NCBI RefSeq assembly: GCF_000154785.2
Contig: NC_015730.1
Coordinates: 558,001-622,000 of the forward strand
DNA from: Roseobacter litoralis Och 149
GTDB taxonomy: Bacteria > Pseudomonadota > Alphaproteobacteria > Rhodobacterales > Rhodobacteraceae
Direction: 5' to 3'
DNA: 64,000 bases
Part shown: positions 41,590 through 49,661 of the stretch, piece by piece
Numbering within the stretch: position 1 is the stretch's first letter
Layout of the letters: each line of letters opens with the position of its first letter
Notes under the pieces: model-generated
The model's database searches: none
What the model was told of the DNA's origin: nothing
The model's input: the letters and a program-made list of their open reading frames with translations, nothing else
Position numbers and translations under genes: made by a program

Positions 41590-43206
41590 TTGGAAGCGGT
41601 GGACTATGTCATCGTCGGTGCGGGGTCAGCAGGTTCGGTCCTTGCCAACCGCCTGACGCAAAGCGGCAGATATACCGTGCTGCTGCTGGAGGCGGGGGGA
41701 ACCGACAGAAACCTCTGGATTCAAATGCCCATTGGCTATGGCAAGATTTACCATGATGCGCGGGTCAATTGGAAATACACCACCGAACCAAATGCCGGGC
41801 TTAAAGATCAGCGATCCTATTGGCCGCGTGGCAAGGTGCTGGGCGGGTCCAGTTCCATCAACGCGATGGTCTATGTGCGCGGACACCCACGCGATTATGC
41901 CGAATGGGAGGCGGTCGCGCCGGGCTGGGGGTGGGATGATGTGGCGCCGTTGTTTCAGCGTATGGAAGACTGGGACGGCCCGGCACATCCGGCGCGCGGT
42001 ACGGCTGGCCCTCTGGCGGTGCATGATGTTTGGGGTGAAGTGCACCCGCTGACCCATGCCTATCTGCGCGGCGCGGAGCAGGCGGGTATCCCCCCAAACC
42101 GCGACTATAACGCGGGCGAGATGGAGGGAGCGAGTTGCTATCAGATCAATACCAAAGGGGGACTGCGCGCCTCCGCCGCGCGCAGTTATCTGATGCCTGC
42201 GAGAAAGCGCGCGAATTTGGAAATTCGCACCCGTGCCCATGTCACGCGCGTTTTGTTTGAAGGCAAGCGGGCGGTCGGGGTCGAATACCGGCACAAGGGT
42301 CAGGTCAGATCCGTAAAGGCGCGCGCCGAAGTTATTCTGTCAGGGGGTGCCATCGGCTCACCGCAGGTTCTGCAACTGTCGGGGGTTGGTCCGGGTGCCG
42401 TGTTGCAGGCGCAAGGGGTAGAAATCGTGCAGGACGCGCCGGCAGTGGGGCAGAACCTTCAGGATCATCTGGGTATTGATCACCTTTACCGCGCCCGTGT
42501 GCCGAGCCTTAATCAGCAGCTGCGCTCCCTGCCGGGCAAGATCAGGGCGGCTTTGCAATACGCGCTGAAACGCAAAGGGCCGCTCTCGCTCAGCCTCAAT
42601 CAGGGGGGTGGGTTCATGCGCCTGTTCGACACATCACCGGGGCCTGATCTGCAGCTCTATTTCTCGCCGCTCAGCTACGCGCGCGCACCCGTTGGCGTGC
42701 GCCCCCTGATGAGCCCTGACCCGTTTCCCGGCTTTTTGATGGGGTTCAACCCGTGCAAGCCGACAAGTGTTGGGCATTTGCAGATTCAATCGCCTGACCC
42801 GATGGCGGCTCCGTTGATATACCCTAACTATCTGGACACAGCGGAGGATCGCGCGCTGATGCTGGCAGGGATCAAATTGATCCGCGAGATCGCTGCGACC
42901 CCGGCGATGCAGGCGGTAATCGAAAGTGAAGACTTGCCCGGCGTCAGGTGCACGCGCGACGAAGACATCGCTGCCTATATCCGGGAAAAATCGTGGACAG
43001 TTTTTCATCCCTGCGCGACCTGTCGGATGGGGATGGACCCCGCCGTTTCCGTGGTTGACGCGAGGCTGAAGGTGCACGGAATAGAAGGCCTCAGGGTGGC
43101 AGATGCCTCCATCTTTCCAACCATCCCGACCGGAAACACAAATGCCCCCGCGATCATGGTCGGTGAGAGAGCATCCGACCTTATTCTTGCCGGTGCCAAG
43201 CCCTGA
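41590..43206 (+). CDS. GMC-family FAD oxidoreductase (choline dehydrogenase-like)
   Basis: 538 residues. FAD motif DYVIVGAGSAGSVLANRLT at the N-terminus, GMC signature 1 PRGKVLGGSSSINAMVYVRG, signature 2 GAIGSPQVLQLSGVGP, and the active-site region WTVFHPCATCRMG with the catalytic His. Oxidises a primary alcohol to aldehyde or acid. The TTG at 41590, one codon after the permease stop, gives the family N-terminus. In DMSP pathways a GMC enzyme (DddA) oxidises 3-hydroxypropionate, but nothing here fixes the substrate. Confidence 0.88.
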   Translation: MEAVDYVIVGAGSAGSVLANRLTQSGRYTVLLLEAGGTDRNLWIQMPIGYGKIYHDARVNWKYTTEPNAGLKDQRSYWPRGKVLGGSSSINAMVYVRGHPRDYAEWEAVAPGWGWDDVAPLFQRMEDWDGPAHPARGTAGPLAVHDVWGEVHPLTHAYLRGAEQAGIPPNRDYNAGEMEGASCYQINTKGGLRASAARSYLMPARKRANLEIRTRAHVTRVLFEGKRAVGVEYRHKGQVRSVKARAEVILSGGAIGSPQVLQLSGVGPGAVLQAQGVEIVQDAPAVGQNLQDHLGIDHLYRARVPSLNQQLRSLPGKIRAALQYALKRKGPLSLSLNQGGGFMRLFDTSPGPDLQLYFSPLSYARAPVGVRPLMSPDPFPGFLMGFNPCKPTSVGHLQIQSPDPMAAPLIYPNYLDTAEDRALMLAGIKLIREIAATPAMQAVIESEDLPGVRCTRDEDIAAYIREKSWTVFHPCATCRMGMDPAVSVVDARLKVHGIEGLRVADASIFPTIPTGNTNAPAIMVGERASDLILAGAKP

Positions 43207-43217
43207 AAGGACTTCAT

Positions 43218-44321
43218 ATGAAGCTGAAATCGATTGAGACCTTTACCACTGAGGCCGTGGGCTTTGTGCGCGTCACAACGCAGGACGGGGCGCAAGGATG
43301 GGGGCAGGTATCGACCTATCACTCTGACATCACCTGCACGGTTTTGCACCGGCAGGTCGCGCCTTGGATGCTGGGTCAGGACATCACGGATCTGGATGAT
43401 CTGCTCGACATCGTGACAGAGCGCGAGCACAAGTTTCCCGGCTCTTACCTGCGCCGTGCCATGGCAGGTGTAGACACCGCAATCTGGGACTTGCGCGGCA
43501 AACAAGAGGGTAAACCCGTTGCTGAATTGCTGGGTGGCACACCGGGGTTGATCCGCGCCTATGCGTCCTCGATGAAGCGCGACATCACGCCCAGCGAGGA
43601 AGCGGACCGCTTGAAAATGTTGCGGGATACGCAAGGGTTCACCGCCTTTAAAATGCGTGCCGGTGCAGAGGTCGGGCGCAACCGCGATGAATGGCCCGGT
43701 CGCACCGAAGAGATCATTCCGACCATGCGCCGCGAACTGGGCGATGATGTGGATTTATTGATCGACGCCAATAGCTGCTACACGCCGGACCGCGCCGTTG
43801 AGGTTGGCCATATGTTGCAGGACCATGGCTTTTGCCACTTTGAGGAACCCTGCCCCTATTGGGAACTCGCGCAGACAAAACAGGTCACTGAAGCTTTGGA
43901 CATTGACGTGACCGGGGGGGAACAGGACTGTGATCTACCGACTTGGCAGCGCATGATCGACATGCGGGCCGTGGATATCGTTCAGCCCGACATCCTGTAT
44001 CTCGGGGGCATCTGCCGCACGCTGAGGGTCGTTCAGATGGCAAAAGCTGCCGGTCTCCCCGTGACGCCGCATTGCGCGAACTGGTCGATGGTGACCTTGT
44101 TCACGATGCATCTGCTGCGCGCCATTCCGAATGCCGGGAAGTATCTGGAGTTTTCAATCGAAGGGCCTGATTATTACCCTTGGCAAGAGGGGCTGTTCGT
44201 TGAAACGCCCTATGGCATCAAAGACGGGCATGCGCGTGTCACGGACAGACCCGGATGGGGTGTGGAGATTTCCCCGGAATGGTTGGCCAAGGCGCAATAT
44301 CAGGTGAGCGAATTGGTATGA
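43218..44321 (+). CDS. Mandelate racemase/muconate lactonizing enzyme family protein
   Basis: 367 residues, enolase superfamily. Lys145-x-Arg147 (FKMRAG) on strand 2, metal ligands Asp183 (DANSCY), Glu209/210 (FEEPCPYW) and Glu235 (GGEQD), and the Asp258 (VQPDI) / His285 (PHCANW) dyad place it in the mandelate racemase subgroup, with Arg in place of the second Lys of the KxK motif. Such enzymes abstract an alpha-proton of a carboxylate to racemise, dehydrate or epimerise. Last gene of the operon. Confidence 0.88.
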   Translation: MKLKSIETFTTEAVGFVRVTTQDGAQGWGQVSTYHSDITCTVLHRQVAPWMLGQDITDLDDLLDIVTEREHKFPGSYLRRAMAGVDTAIWDLRGKQEGKPVAELLGGTPGLIRAYASSMKRDITPSEEADRLKMLRDTQGFTAFKMRAGAEVGRNRDEWPGRTEEIIPTMRRELGDDVDLLIDANSCYTPDRAVEVGHMLQDHGFCHFEEPCPYWELAQTKQVTEALDIDVTGGEQDCDLPTWQRMIDMRAVDIVQPDILYLGGICRTLRVVQMAKAAGLPVTPHCANWSMVTLFTMHLLRAIPNAGKYLEFSIEGPDYYPWQEGLFVETPYGIKDGHARVTDRPGWGVEISPEWLAKAQYQVSELV

Positions 44322-44540
44322 ACTGACTATCGTTGATGGTTGTGTTATGCCGCAAGCAGTGCGGATTTGACCGCAGAACCACGCAACTGTTGCAATCATA
44401 ATGTCAAACCTGTGGCGATGATACGGGCGCGCATGCCTATGCCACACTGGCAATCGTCATCAGACAATACCCCTGATCCCGCTAAAAGAGAGGCAGGTGC
44501 GTTAAAATACTTGCAGTGAAAACCGACGCATGCTTATTCT

Positions 44541-44556
44541 TAAAAATAAATTTTTA
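44541..44556. promoter_or_regulatory. AT-only near-palindrome upstream of tdm
   Basis: TAAAAATAAATTTTTA, symmetric at 7 of 8 positions per arm, 40 nt before the tdm start in a 274-nt gap that otherwise holds no gene. Could be part of the tdm promoter or a regulator site. Confidence 0.3.
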
Positions 44557-44595
44557 TTCCGGTCGTGCAAATAAATAGCTGGGACATGATGCGAT

Positions 44596-46968
44596 ATGCT
44601 TGACGAAATATATGCCAACGTGCGTCCCGGGCCGCCTTCACCCAGCAAAATCTACCTGCCGTCGCAGTTTACCTTGCCGCCCGGCACCGAAAGATACGTG
44701 GTGGAGGGTATGGGTGCCGTTTTGATCCCGGTATTCGCAGGCGATGCGATTACACTGATCAATGACGAAGGTGCGCAGATCTGCGAAGTTGTTGCGGCTG
44801 GAAAAGGTGGCAAGATCGATCCGGCGATCCTGAACGCTCCGGGCAATGCACAAGCCGAAGGGCTGCGCCGATTGTTGCTCAGCAGTGATCAATCCTTGCG
44901 CGGATTGCGGATGGGGCTTGAGGCGCGCGGCATTGACTTGTCCGATGCGCCTGCGGTGCAGATATTTGCGAGCGACACGCCCGCCGGATCACAAGAAAGC
45001 CTGCGCGTGGAACGGGATGGCAGCCTGATTGTTGCTGCACCGGGGTTGCCCATGGACGCAGAGCGTCAGAATACAACCACGCCGATCACGGTCATGGTCA
45101 CACGCGCGGTGATCAAACGACACGCCAGTTTTGAGGCGCCGGACCCGCTTGCCGATCCGATTGACGATATTCGTGTCCATACCCAGACCGCAGAGGCGTA
45201 TTTTGTCAAAGCGGGCGACTACATCCAGATCATTGATGTGGATGGCCGGCAATGCACTGATTTCGAGTGTTTTTCGGCCCGCAAACTCGACAAGGGGATC
45301 GAGCACGCATTGGATGTGACGACCACGCGCACGCTGATGGGGCATGCCTATCCGATGCCCGGTCTGCACGCAAAATACTACGATCAGGAGATGCTGCCGC
45401 TGGTCGAGGTCGTGCAGGACACCTGCGGTCGCCATGATGCCTTTGCATTGGCCTGTTCGGCGAAATACTACGATGACATCGGCTATCCCGGCCACGTAAA
45501 CTGCTCTGACAATTTCAATGGTGCGTTGGAAAAGTTCAATGTGACGGGCCGTCCCGGGTGGATGGCGATCAACTTCTTTTTCAACACCTTTCTGGATGAG
45601 CATGGGGTGATGTACTCGGACGAACCGTGGTCGCGTCCGGGTGACTATGTCCTGCTGCGCGCTCTGACCGATATCGTCTGCGTTTCATCTGCCTGTCCGG
45701 ATGACACATCCGCTGCAAACGGGTGGAACCCAACTGATATTCACGTGCGCACCTACTCTGGAAAAGAGACCTTTCAACGCGCTGTTGCGTACCGTCCCAC
45801 CCCTGAAGCAGAGCCCAAAATGACAAAACAAACCGGATTTCACGAGAGCTTTGCCAAGCACACGCGCAACTTTTTTGAATACAACGGCTATTGGCTGGCC
45901 AGTTGTTACGCCGAGACCGGGCCGATCGAGGAATACCACGCCTGCCGCGAAAAATGCGTGATCATGGACCTCAGCCCGTTGCGAAAATTCGAAATCACAG
46001 GGCCTGACGCCGAAGCGCTATGCCAGTATATTTTCACCCGAAACATGAAGACATTGGCCGTGGGCGGCGTCGTTTACACCGCGATGTGCTATGAACACGG
46101 TGGCATGATCGACGACGGAACGGTGTTCCGGTTGGGCAAAGACAATTTCCGCTGGATCGGCGGAAACGATTATGGCGGGGAATGGATCAGGGAACAGGCG
46201 GAAAAACTGGGCCTGAAAGTTCTAATTCGCTCATCCACAGATCAGCTTCACAATGTGGCGGTTCAGGGTCCTGAAAGTCGCGACCTGCTGCGCAAGCTTG
46301 TCTGGACCGCACCGCATAACCCGGAGTTCGACCAGCTTGGATGGTTCCGGTTTTCACCGGCGCGGCTTAATGATGAATCGGGCACGCCTTTCGTTATCTC
46401 GCGGACCGGCTATACGGGCGAATTAGGGTATGAGGTCATGTGCCACCCCAAGGATTGCGCAGAGATTTTCGACGCCATTTGGGAGGCCGGGCAGGCGCAT
46501 GGGATCAAACCCATGGGGCTGGAAGCCTTGGATATGGTGCGCATCGAAGCGGGCCTGATCTTTGCGGGTTATGACTTTTCCGACCAGACCGATCCTTTTG
46601 AAGCCGGCGTCGGTTTTACGGTCCCGTTGAAGTCAAAGACGGATGATTTCATTGGCCGCGACGCGCTCCTGCGGCGCAAGGAAAATCCGATGCGCAAGCT
46701 GGTGGGCCTTGAAATAGACAGCAACGTGGATGTGGGACATGGCGACTGCCTGCATGTTGGCCGCGCGCAGGTGGGCGAGGTGACGTCGTCCATGCGGTCC
46801 CCGCTATTGGGCAAAAACATCGCGTTGGCGCGTGTTGACGTGGCACACGCCGATGTGGGCACGGTATTGGAAGTGGGCAAGCTTGATGGTCACCAAAAAC
46901 GTCTGCCCGCTGTTATCGCACCGACCGTCGCCGCTTATGACCCTGCCAAGGAACGCCCCCGCTCATGA
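44596..46968 (+). CDS. tdm: Trimethylamine N-oxide demethylase
   Basis: 790 residues, two-part architecture characteristic of Tdm: an N-terminal DUF1989 (urea carboxylase-associated) region to about 390 with Cys-containing blocks GRQCTDFECF, HVNCSDNF and SSACPDDTSAANGWNPTDIH, then a GcvT-like folate-binding region (FEYNGYWLASCYAETGPIEE, RTGYTGELGYEVM) and C-terminal barrel. It splits TMAO into dimethylamine and formaldehyde, the latter captured on tetrahydrofolate. Stop overlaps the truncated haemoglobin start by 4 nt. The enzyme that makes TMAO, Tmm, is encoded convergently 2.7 kb away. Confidence 0.92.
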   Translation: MLDEIYANVRPGPPSPSKIYLPSQFTLPPGTERYVVEGMGAVLIPVFAGDAITLINDEGAQICEVVAAGKGGKIDPAILNAPGNAQAEGLRRLLLSSDQSLRGLRMGLEARGIDLSDAPAVQIFASDTPAGSQESLRVERDGSLIVAAPGLPMDAERQNTTTPITVMVTRAVIKRHASFEAPDPLADPIDDIRVHTQTAEAYFVKAGDYIQIIDVDGRQCTDFECFSARKLDKGIEHALDVTTTRTLMGHAYPMPGLHAKYYDQEMLPLVEVVQDTCGRHDAFALACSAKYYDDIGYPGHVNCSDNFNGALEKFNVTGRPGWMAINFFFNTFLDEHGVMYSDEPWSRPGDYVLLRALTDIVCVSSACPDDTSAANGWNPTDIHVRTYSGKETFQRAVAYRPTPEAEPKMTKQTGFHESFAKHTRNFFEYNGYWLASCYAETGPIEEYHACREKCVIMDLSPLRKFEITGPDAEALCQYIFTRNMKTLAVGGVVYTAMCYEHGGMIDDGTVFRLGKDNFRWIGGNDYGGEWIREQAEKLGLKVLIRSSTDQLHNVAVQGPESRDLLRKLVWTAPHNPEFDQLGWFRFSPARLNDESGTPFVISRTGYTGELGYEVMCHPKDCAEIFDAIWEAGQAHGIKPMGLEALDMVRIEAGLIFAGYDFSDQTDPFEAGVGFTVPLKSKTDDFIGRDALLRRKENPMRKLVGLEIDSNVDVGHGDCLHVGRAQVGEVTSSMRSPLLGKNIALARVDVAHADVGTVLEVGKLDGHQKRLPAVIAPTVAAYDPAKERPRS

Positions 46969-47366
46969 CACAAACCATGCTTGATCAAATCGGTGGAGAG
47001 CCCGGGTTGAGTGAGCTGGTGACCCATTTTTATGATCTGGTCGAAACCGAACCTGAGGCGGCGCGTCTGCTGGCGTTGCATATGGATGGACATGGTTTGG
47101 AACATACGCGCGAAGAGCAGTTCAATTTTCTGTCCGGCTTCATGGGCGGGCGGCAATATTACCTTGAGAAACACCGCCATATGAACGTGCGCGAGATCCA
47201 CGCGCATGTGCCCATTCTGCTGGAGGATGCGGAATTGTGGCTGACTGTGATGGACCGAACCTTGAGCGATCTGGGCCATTTGGGTCCCAAAACGGAGCGG
47301 CTGCGCACCACTTTGCGAAAGGTCGCTTTGCTGTTGGTGAACGATGGAAAGGTGCCGGGGGCATGA
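46965..47366 (+). CDS. Group II truncated haemoglobin
   Basis: 133 residues. 2/2 globin: Tyr23 at the B10-like position (THFYDLVE), the conserved QFNFLSGFMGG segment, and proximal His72 in YLEKHRHMNVREIH, typical of trHbII. These haem proteins bind O2 or NO or act in redox protection. Placement directly after tdm with a 4-nt overlap means the two are co-expressed, which suggests a role in protecting or supplying Tdm or the O2-dependent amine monooxygenases. The next gene start overlaps its stop by 4 nt. Confidence 0.88.
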   Translation: MTQTMLDQIGGEPGLSELVTHFYDLVETEPEAARLLALHMDGHGLEHTREEQFNFLSGFMGGRQYYLEKHRHMNVREIHAHVPILLEDAELWLTVMDRTLSDLGHLGPKTERLRTTLRKVALLLVNDGKVPGA

Positions 47367-47749
47367 GGGCTGTCAAAACCGTGTCCTGCGTGGCGGTCAT
47401 GCTGCTGTGTGCGCTTCCGGCGCTGGCCCAAGCGGTCAAGCTGAAAGCCTACGAAATCGAGGCGCTGTTGTCAGGGAACACGGTCTTTGGCCAATGGGAT
47501 GGCGCTGATTACGTTCAGTTTTTCGGCAAAGAGGGAAAAACCGTTTATGCACAGCCAGATACGGCGTCCCTCTATGGAGAATGGCGCGTCGACGCAGAGC
47601 GTGACGAATTTCAAAGCATCTGGCCAGACGATGCGGACTGGGAAGGCTGGTTCGTGATGGAGTGGGACGGCGATTTTTACTGGGTCAGCAAATCAACGCC
47701 GCCAACGCTTTTTCGTGTCGAAGAAGGAAACCAGATGGTACGCGAATAG
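47363..47749 (+). CDS. Exported hypothetical protein downstream of the haemoglobin
   Basis: 128 residues with a signal peptide (MRAVKTVSCVAVMLLCALPA before LAQAVKL). The mature part is small, acidic and Trp-rich: LKAYEIEALLSGNTVFGQWD, then YGEWRVDAE and WEGWFVMEWDGDFYW. This resembles small periplasmic proteins with an LSGNT-type repeat of unknown function. Start ATG 47363 overlaps the haemoglobin stop by 4 nt, so it belongs to the tdm operon. Confidence 0.7.
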   Translation: MRAVKTVSCVAVMLLCALPALAQAVKLKAYEIEALLSGNTVFGQWDGADYVQFFGKEGKTVYAQPDTASLYGEWRVDAERDEFQSIWPDDADWEGWFVMEWDGDFYWVSKSTPPTLFRVEEGNQMVRE

Positions 47750-47750
47750 C

Positions 47751-48227
47751 ATGTACCCTCTGATCAATCGAATGTGCCTCAGGCGAAACCGTCGACTCTA
47801 CGTTGTGCTCTGGCTGTTTGCACTGACGTCAGCTGGTAGCGCGTCCTTGGCGGGCGATTTCTGCACCGAACTGGAGAAATACCACCCGTCGCAACAGGGT
47901 GACATGTCCCTGTTTGAGGCGTCAGGTATGGCATCCGGCGCTGTTTGTGCCACGTCGCGTGCGCTTTCCGGGGCTGTGTCAAACCACTGCTATTGGTCGT
48001 TTCCTTACCGATCCGCCGCAAGCACGCAGAGCTTTGACGCTGTGGTTCAGCGGGTCGCTGATTGTGCCAATGCGCAAGTGTACTCCAAGGAAAATACGGT
48101 CAACCACCCCGATACCTACGATTTGCGCCGTTTCACGATTGCGGGCAAGATCGTCGATGTATCGCTCAAGGACAAAGCCGCTTTGCAGCAAACCATCGTG
48201 TTCTTGCGTATCTCTGGCGCGCCTTAA
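47751..48227 (+). CDS. Exported Cys-containing hypothetical protein
   Basis: 158 residues. A long basic N-region then a hydrophobic stretch (RLYVVLWLFALTSAGSASLA) looks like a signal peptide or anchor. The mature part has four Cys (FCTEL, VCATS, HCYWS, DCANA), enough for two disulphides. Not recognised. It starts 1 nt after the preceding stop and is the last gene of the tdm unit before the insertion sequence. Confidence 0.6.
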   Translation: MYPLINRMCLRRNRRLYVVLWLFALTSAGSASLAGDFCTELEKYHPSQQGDMSLFEASGMASGAVCATSRALSGAVSNHCYWSFPYRSAASTQSFDAVVQRVADCANAQVYSKENTVNHPDTYDLRRFTIAGKIVDVSLKDKAALQQTIVFLRISGAP

Positions 48228-48283
48228 CTGCGCTGTTTTATGCGTGTCAGGTCAGATGAAACGCGACCGCCGCCGAATGCCCT

Positions 48284-48300
48284 GTGTGGATAGCTCCTGC
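48284..48300 (+). repeat. Subterminal inverted repeat of the IS, transposase 3' side
   Basis: GTGTGGATAGCTCCTGC; exact reverse complement at 49609-49625. Confidence 0.85.
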
Positions 48301-48524
48301 ATAGCAAGACATATTTGAAGTAATTTCGCACTGGTCAGAAGCAGACGTGTGTCCGGCCTGTTTGCGCGGCACTCGTAGCCGCCGGCCCTGATGGTTTCCG
48401 CGACCAAGTCCCAAACGGCTTATCGAACAACAATGTGTCCTGGACATTCGACGGGGTGTCTTGGTTGGCGGGCTGACTGTGCGCCATCATTTCGTAGGTC
48501 TTGCTGTCTCGGGTGTTCCTTTTG
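48301..48524 (-). ncRNA. Candidate guide RNA (bridge/seekRNA) region of the IS
   Basis: 224 nt without coding, between the transposase stop and the distal inverted repeat. In IS1111-group elements the structured RNA that directs target choice is encoded in this position, downstream of the transposase. A GC hairpin is visible (GCGGC-ACTCGTA-GCCGC, 48366-48382, extendable through flanking GGCC blocks). Extent and strand are inferred from the family, not shown. Confidence 0.45.
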
Positions 48525-49544
48525 TTAGGCTGTGTGAGGCCGGTAGTATTCGTTCTTGGTTAACACCGCCCAGACAATTCGAGCAGTCTTGTTTGCCATT
48601 GCAACGGTCGCCAGTCGAGCAGGTTTGCGCTCAAGAAGGCCGATAGCCCATGGATCGACGCGGTCAGGATTCACTTTCATTTGCCGCAATCTCGCTGTCA
48701 TCCCGGTCACCAAAAGACGCCGAATGTATCGGTCACCCATTTTTGTGATCCGTCCTAATCGTTCTTTTCCGCCACTCGACATGTTCAGAGGTGTGAGCCC
48801 CAGCCACGCTGCAAATTGTCGACCATTCTTAAACTGTTTTGCGTCGCCGATAGTGGCAACAATGGCGGACGCGGTCACAGGGCCAACGCCTGGGATCGTG
48901 CGCAACAGCATAACGCGTTTGTCCAGTTTCGAATGAAGTCGCATGCGCATCTCGTACCAGCGGAACCGGAGATGCATAGCGACAAGTTGGTGGCTAAGTT
49001 GTTTCAGAACATCAATTGCGATTTGCGGAAGGGCGGGCTTTTCTCCCTCCAGAACACCTTTGGCGTATTTGACTGCGGCTCCGGTTCCTTGTGGAATGAT
49101 GACACCAAACTCGGCGAGCAAACTGCGAAGCATGTTGCTGAGTTGTGTTCGTTGCCTGACGATCAAATCGCGCGCACAATGCAGGAACAAGACGGCCTGC
49201 TGTTCCTCGGATTTGGGCGCAACAAACCGCATCGTCGGGCGTGTCACCGCTTCACATATAGCTTCGGCATCATTCGCGTCAGATTTGCCGCGTTTGACAT
49301 AGGGCTTCACATAATTGGCTGGGATCAAGCGAACATCGTGCCCAAGCTTGGTCAGTTCTCGCGCCCAATAGTGGCTGGACCCGCATGCCTCCATGCCGAT
49401 CAAACAGGGCTCCAGATTGATGAAGAACTGCATGAGTTGTGCGCGCCGGATCGCTCGATTGAAGACAACCTCTCCATCCTCAGTAATTCCGTGAACCTGA
49501 AAAACATGTTTGGCCAGATCGATACCGATTGTTGTAACTTGCAT
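48525..49544 (-). CDS. IS110/IS1111-type DEDD transposase
   Basis: 339 residues. N-terminal RuvC-like domain begins MQVTTIGIDLAKHVFQVHGI (first Asp), then LIGMEACGSSHYWARELTKL (Glu) and KRGKSDANDAEAICEA (Asp pair). The C-terminal Transposase_20 domain has RTIPGVGPVTASAIVATIGD, AAWLGLTPLNMSSGGKERLG with the probable catalytic Ser, and MGDRYIRRLLVTGM. Full length with no frameshift, so probably active. ATG 49544 with AAGGAG 7 nt upstream; a longer in-frame start would cross the inverted repeat. Confidence 0.93.
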   Translation of the reverse strand: MQVTTIGIDLAKHVFQVHGITEDGEVVFNRAIRRAQLMQFFINLEPCLIGMEACGSSHYWARELTKLGHDVRLIPANYVKPYVKRGKSDANDAEAICEAVTRPTMRFVAPKSEEQQAVLFLHCARDLIVRQRTQLSNMLRSLLAEFGVIIPQGTGAAVKYAKGVLEGEKPALPQIAIDVLKQLSHQLVAMHLRFRWYEMRMRLHSKLDKRVMLLRTIPGVGPVTASAIVATIGDAKQFKNGRQFAAWLGLTPLNMSSGGKERLGRITKMGDRYIRRLLVTGMTARLRQMKVNPDRVDPWAIGLLERKPARLATVAMANKTARIVWAVLTKNEYYRPHTA

Positions 49545-49608
49545 TGGGTAGCTCCTTTCATAGCAGTGATAGACAACTGCAGTATGGCGCATTGCGACGC
49601 CGGGTGGA

Positions 49609-49625
49609 GCAGGAGCTATCCACAC
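49609..49625 (-). repeat. Subterminal inverted repeat of the IS, transposase 5' side
   Basis: GCAGGAGCTATCCACAC on the plus strand; exact reverse complement of 48284-48300. Confidence 0.85.
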
Positions 49626-49661
49626 CAACCGGGGCGGTTTGCTGCAAGACAAGAAAGTGCA

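Larger units (their letters stand above)
48281..49632 (-). mobile_element. IS110-family insertion sequence, IS1111 group
   Basis: A complete-looking element of about 1.35 kb: a DEDD transposase and perfect 17-bp inverted repeats (48284-48300 and 49609-49625). IS1111 elements have subterminal repeats, so I place the ends a few nt outside them (about 7 nt on the transposase 5' side, 3 nt on the other); exact ends need comparison with an empty site. It sits between the tdm operon end and the tmm stop and interrupts no obvious gene. Confidence 0.75.

Noticed and set aside
44596..46968. Reading the tdm product as a glycine cleavage T protein or sarcosine dehydrogenase
   Set aside because: The N-terminal half is DUF1989 rather than a dehydrogenase, and the neighbours are methylated-amine genes; this two-part build is that of Tdm.
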